In this document: positions 61,042 through 64,000 of the stretch, in pieces | Position numbering within the stretch: position 1 is the stretch's first letter | How the letters are laid out: every line of letters begins with the position of its first letter | Assembly (NCBI RefSeq): GCF_963931675.1 | Contig: NZ_OZ007039.1 | Location: forward strand, 2,455,806-2,519,805 | Reading direction: 5' to 3' | Length of the DNA stretch: 64,000 nucleotides | DNA from: an uncultured Alistipes sp. | GTDB lineage: Bacteria > Bacteroidota > Bacteroidia > Bacteroidales > Rikenellaceae | Notes under the pieces: generated by a model | What the model was told of the DNA's origin: nothing | Database searches by the model: none | The model's input: the letters and a program-made list of their open reading frames with translations, nothing else | Position numbers and translations under genes: made by a program

Positions 61042-61110
61042 CCGCGGAAAGGGATTGCATTCAGATCATTGCGAGCCGTCCGCGTTGCGAGAAACCCCAA
61101 CTAATTCTAT

Positions 61111-61899
61111 ATGCGTATGAAGAAACTTTGCTTTTTGATGGGTCTGTTGCTGGCCGCCGCCGGTGTCCGGGCCCAGGAACAGGACGATACGGCCCGTCGG
61201 CTGGATTCGTTGCAGCGTGTCGTGACCGAGTTGACGTCGAATGTCCAGACGCTCGAAACGGAGGATCTGAACCAGGCGATCTGGAAGGACCGTGCGAAGT
61301 ATTTCAACATCGGTTACGTGAACCAGACGATGACGGACAAGACCTTCGGCGGGGAGCTGAAGAGTGATTTCGGCGTTTCGTTGAGCAACGGAAAGACCTA
61401 CTATCTGCACAAGAAGCCGCTGCTGGGGATGATCAAGTTCGGTCTGGACTTCACGTGGCTGGATATCAACTATGCGAAATCCACGCTGGAGAGCTACGAC
61501 GGCGAGGTTGGCGAGACCGACGTGCATCAGGCGGAGATCGGTATGCAGGTAGGTCCGTCGGTGACGATCAACCCGGTTCATCACCTGAAGGTGGGCGGTT
61601 ATTTCCGGGTTACGCCCTCCTATTCGATGCTGTATATGGACGACACGTTCCATCATCATTACGTCACGATGCTGAATGCGGGCTGCATGGTTGCCTGGAA
61701 GGTGATTTCGCTGGGAGTCGAGTGGCGCTGGGGCTCGGCGACGTACGACGGCCTGACGTTCGACGAGTCGGCCTTTGATGATGAATCCTTCGGCGATGAG
61801 GGGGATCCCTCGATGGGCGATGTGATGGATAACCTCTCGGCTCCGGAGCGCAAGCTCAAGACCAGCTCGGTGCGCTTCTACGTGGGCTTCCGCTTCTGA
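61111..61899 (+). CDS. Outer-membrane beta-barrel protein
   Basis: 262 aa. Signal peptide ends AAAGVRAQ, then a short coiled coil (RRLDSLQRVVTELTSNVQTLETE) and a small barrel (about 8-10 strands, for example KFGLDFTWLDINYA, VGGYFRVTPSYSMLY, VISLGVEWRWGSATY) that ends in aromatic F (VRFYVGFRF). No family is recognised beyond general outer-membrane porin-like architecture. Alternative start ATG 61117. Confidence 0.75.
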   Translation: MRMKKLCFLMGLLLAAAGVRAQEQDDTARRLDSLQRVVTELTSNVQTLETEDLNQAIWKDRAKYFNIGYVNQTMTDKTFGGELKSDFGVSLSNGKTYYLHKKPLLGMIKFGLDFTWLDINYAKSTLESYDGEVGETDVHQAEIGMQVGPSVTINPVHHLKVGGYFRVTPSYSMLYMDDTFHHHYVTMLNAGCMVAWKVISLGVEWRWGSATYDGLTFDESAFDDESFGDEGDPSMGDVMDNLSAPERKLKTSSVRFYVGFRF

Positions 61900-61925
61900 C
61901 GAAGCGCCGGGTGCGAAACGATCGA

Positions 61926-61957
61926 ACGGCCTGCAGACTCTGCGGGCCGTTTTTTTG
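61926..61957 (+). terminator. Terminator of the outer-membrane protein gene
   Basis: ACGGCC-GCAG pairs with CTGC-GGCCGT (one bulge), followed by seven T. Confidence 0.88.
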
Positions 61958-62043
61958 CGGCGGGGGAGGGGGCTGGATCGGTCGTTTTCCCGGCGGCCGG
62001 GCATTCGATTTGCGGTCGGGGTTGCAGCGAGCGGATATTTTCC

Positions 62044-62051
62044 TATCTTTG
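62044..62051 (+). promoter_or_regulatory. Promoter -7 box of the TPM-lemA operon
   Basis: TATCTTTG matches TAnnTTTG, 16 bases before the ATG. Confidence 0.6.
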
Positions 62052-62067
62052 TCCCGACGTTACGGAT

Positions 62068-62976
62068 ATGAAACGAATTTTTCTATTCAGCCTGCTGCTG
62101 GTTGCGGTGCTCGGCACGGCGACGGCGCGCACCTATCGGGTCGGGGAGATTCCCAACGTACAGTTGCGGGACGCACGGCGCTATGTGTCGAATCCCGACG
62201 GCATCCTCTCCGCGGAGGCGGTCCGGCGGATCGATTCGATCTGCGGTTCGCTGCGCGGGCGGGGGCTGGCGCAGGTGGCGGTGGTTGCCGTGGACGATAT
62301 TGCGGGCGGCGATCCGTTTTCGTTCGCCATCGAACTCTTCCGGTCGTGGGGCGTGGGCTCGGCGCGGAGCAGCAACGGCCTGGGCGTGCTGCTGGTGAAG
62401 GATCTGCACGAGATCCGTTTCGTTACGGGCGGGGGCCTCGAAGGCATCCTTCCCGACGCGCTGTGCAAACGGATCCAGATGCAGCGGATGCTGCCCTTCT
62501 TCCGCGAGGGGGACTACAGCGCGGGAATGGTTGCGGGCCTCGAAGCCGCGGCCACGGTGCTCGAAGGGGGCGAACCGGATCTGTCCGCGGAGCAGCGTCC
62601 TTTCCTGGCGTGGTGGGAGATCCTCCTCATTTTCGGGGTGATCTTCGTGGCGCTGCCCGTGGGTCTGCGGCTGATCGCGCTTTATGCACGTCCGCGCTGC
62701 CCCAATTGCGGAAAGCGGCGGATGAAGCCGGTCTCGCAGGCGGTCGTAAGCGTTACGCCGGAGTATCGGATCGAGGAGCGTGAATACCTCTGCCCACACT
62801 GCGGTAAGCGTTATCGTCGACGCTCCCGCAGCCCTCGGAACGACCATTTCGGCGGTTCGGGCGGCGGGATGATCATCGGCGGCGGGGGTCTCGGCGGTTT
62901 CGGCGGGGGCGGCTCGATCGGTGGCGGTTTTGGCGGCGGTTCGTTCGGCGGAGGCGGAGCGGGCTCGCGGTGGTGA
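62068..62976 (+). CDS. TPM-domain membrane protein with zinc ribbon
   Basis: 302 aa. Signal peptide ends TATA, then a TPM domain (VSNPDGILSAEAVRRIDSIC, LAQVAVVAVDDIAGGDPFSFAIELFRSWGVG, SSNGLGVLLVKDLHEIRFVTG), one membrane helix (WWEILLIFGVIFVALPVGLRLIALY), then a cytoplasmic zinc ribbon (CPNC and CPHC) and a Gly-rich tail ending GGSFGGGGAGSRW. TPM proteins include thylakoid Psb32/TLP18.3-type phosphatases. The pairing with LemA, 78 bases downstream, is common across bacteria. Confidence 0.9.
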   Translation: MKRIFLFSLLLVAVLGTATARTYRVGEIPNVQLRDARRYVSNPDGILSAEAVRRIDSICGSLRGRGLAQVAVVAVDDIAGGDPFSFAIELFRSWGVGSARSSNGLGVLLVKDLHEIRFVTGGGLEGILPDALCKRIQMQRMLPFFREGDYSAGMVAGLEAAATVLEGGEPDLSAEQRPFLAWWEILLIFGVIFVALPVGLRLIALYARPRCPNCGKRRMKPVSQAVVSVTPEYRIEEREYLCPHCGKRYRRRSRSPRNDHFGGSGGGMIIGGGGLGGFGGGGSIGGGFGGGSFGGGGAGSRW

Positions 62977-63054
62977 TCCCGGAGAGGCCGGGGAGAGAGC
63001 CGGAGGGGCCGGAGAAAAAGAGACGTTTAACAAAGAAAAATAAGGAACAGAACG

Positions 63055-63630
63055 ATGAAAAAATGGATTTGGATCGGCGTAGTTGCCGTAGTTGCGATTT
63101 TCTTGTATGCGAGCTATAACGGGCTGGTCGGCAAGGAGGAGCGGGTCCGGAGCGCGTGGTCGAACGTGGAGGCGCAGTACCAGCGGCGTGCGGACCTGAT
63201 TCCGAACCTGGTGAATACGGTCAAGGGGTATGCGGCCCATGAGTCGCAGACGCTTCAGGAGGTAACCGAGGCGCGGACGCGGGCGACGTCGATCAACCTT
63301 TCGGCCGATGACCTGACCCCGGAGCGGCTGGCCGAATACCAGCAGGCGCAGGCGGGGGTCCGTTCGGCCCTGGGCCGTCTGATCGCCGTGGCGGAGAACT
63401 ACCCGGACCTGAAGGCGAACCGGAATTTCCTGGAGTTGCAGGCGCAGCTCGAAGGTACGGAGAACCGGATTTCGGTGGCGCGTCAGGACTTCAACGGAGC
63501 CGCCGAAGCGTATAACCGGACGGTGCGCCGCTTCCCGACGAATCTGGTTGCCGGGGTGTTCGGTTTCGAGCGCAAGCCCTATTTCGAGGCTGCCGAAGGT
63601 ACGGAGAGCGCTCCTCAGGTGACGTTCTGA
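63055..63630 (+). CDS. lemA: LemA family protein
   Basis: 191 aa. N-terminal membrane helix (WIWIGVVAVVAIFLYASYNGLV) and the LemA helices: ERVRSAWSNVEAQYQRRADLIPNLVNTVKGYA, and ENRISVARQDFNGAAEAYNRTVRRFPTNLVAGVFGF. Function is unknown; LemA proteins are linked to TPM/Htpx-type envelope stress genes. Confidence 0.95.
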   Translation: MKKWIWIGVVAVVAIFLYASYNGLVGKEERVRSAWSNVEAQYQRRADLIPNLVNTVKGYAAHESQTLQEVTEARTRATSINLSADDLTPERLAEYQQAQAGVRSALGRLIAVAENYPDLKANRNFLELQAQLEGTENRISVARQDFNGAAEAYNRTVRRFPTNLVAGVFGFERKPYFEAAEGTESAPQVTF

Positions 63631-63631
63631 G

Positions 63632-64000
63632 ATGCTTTCCGAACAAACGCGCGGCTACGTTCTCGGGAGTGTGGCCGCAGTCAGTTACGGATTGAATCCG
63701 CTCTTTGCCCTGCCGCTTTACGGGGCGGGTCTGGGGGCGGATTCCGTACTTTTCTACCGTTACGTGCTGGCGGTGGTGATGCTGGGAGCGCTGATGCTTG
63801 CGCGGCGTCAGTCGTTTGCGCTTTCGCGTCGTGACCTGCTGCCGCTGGCGGGAATGGGTCTTCTCTTTTCGGTGTCGTCGCTGACGCTCTTCGAGAGCTA
63901 CAACTACATGGATGCGGGGATTGCCTCGACGCTGCTGTTCGTCTATCCGGTGATGGTGGCGGTGATCATGGCCGTGGGCTTTCACGAACGGGTCACGGTG
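63632..64000 (+). CDS. EamA/DMT family transporter, cut by window edge
   Basis: First 123 residues only. MLSEQTRGYVLGSVAAVSYGLNPLFALPLYGAG is the usual first helix, then YRYVLAVVMLGALMLARRQ and ESYNYMDAGIASTLLFVYPVMVAVIMAVGFHERVTV match the EamA domain. It starts one base after the lemA stop and may be in the same operon. Confidence 0.9.
   Translation, partial: MLSEQTRGYVLGSVAAVSYGLNPLFALPLYGAGLGADSVLFYRYVLAVVMLGALMLARRQSFALSRRDLLPLAGMGLLFSVSSLTLFESYNYMDAGIASTLLFVYPVMVAVIMAVGFHERVTV

Overview
The window is a GC-rich chromosomal segment of a Bacteroidales bacterium, most likely Alistipes (Rikenellaceae) or a close relative. Three things point there: a SusC/SusD locus with a hybrid two-component regulator, the repeated Bacteroidetes promoter box TAnnTTTG upstream of many genes, and Bacteroidetes-type families (fused SecDF, DUF4831, BT_3928-like DoxX, TIGR02757). 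Genus is inferred from gene content and base composition. No rRNA, tRNA, IS transposase, prophage or CRISPR was seen.

Layout. 1-12309: right-hand part of a polysaccharide-utilisation locus: C-terminal part of a hybrid sensor/AraC regulator, a GH105-like lipoprotein, a 24-bp minisatellite, SusC-like and SusD-like proteins and a 1257-aa beta-helix surface lipoprotein. The GH105 and beta-helix parts suggest pectin/rhamnogalacturonan as substrate. 12445-19299: sufB, a flavodoxin-like gene, sufC, a short sufD, sufS, tmk and a DoxX-like gene. 19751-24483: TPR protein plus outer-membrane barrel. 24736-26600: superoxide dismutase fused to rubredoxin, then a secreted choloylglycine-hydrolase-family enzyme. 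26683-33939: small housekeeping genes (DUF486, HAD phosphatase, ybaK, cdaA, OmpH-like, ruvA), a 51-aa membrane protein and two FKBP-like lipoproteins. The second of these has a tyrosine/asparagine-rich insert. 34246-35573: a small HTH protein followed by about 1 kb of noncoding mosaic repeats. 35574-46760: dnaK, an SMR transporter, secDF, and a ybbR-coaE-folP-lolD-TIGR02757-trmN6 cluster, then DUF4831. 46774-54273: an alkD-like gene facing a seven-gene leftward operon (M23-like, dxr, rseP, acetyltransferase, LUD protein, lipoprotein, radA). 54524-64000: nucleotidyltransferase, a leftward polysaccharide export/tyrosine kinase/HAD operon, a GH13 enzyme, an outer-membrane protein, TPM plus LemA, and the start of an EamA transporter.

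The most unusual material is noncoding. Between the HTH gene and dnaK there are two large elements built from three nested palindromes around the same core in opposite orientation, plus several copies of a small hairpin family whose stems change by paired substitutions while loop and flank stay constant. Two more copies of that hairpin lie between ybaK and cdaA. The most unusual proteins are the SOD-rubredoxin fusion, the FKBP-like lipoprotein with the tyrosine-rich insert, a LytM-like protein that has lost every zinc ligand, and the shortened SufD.
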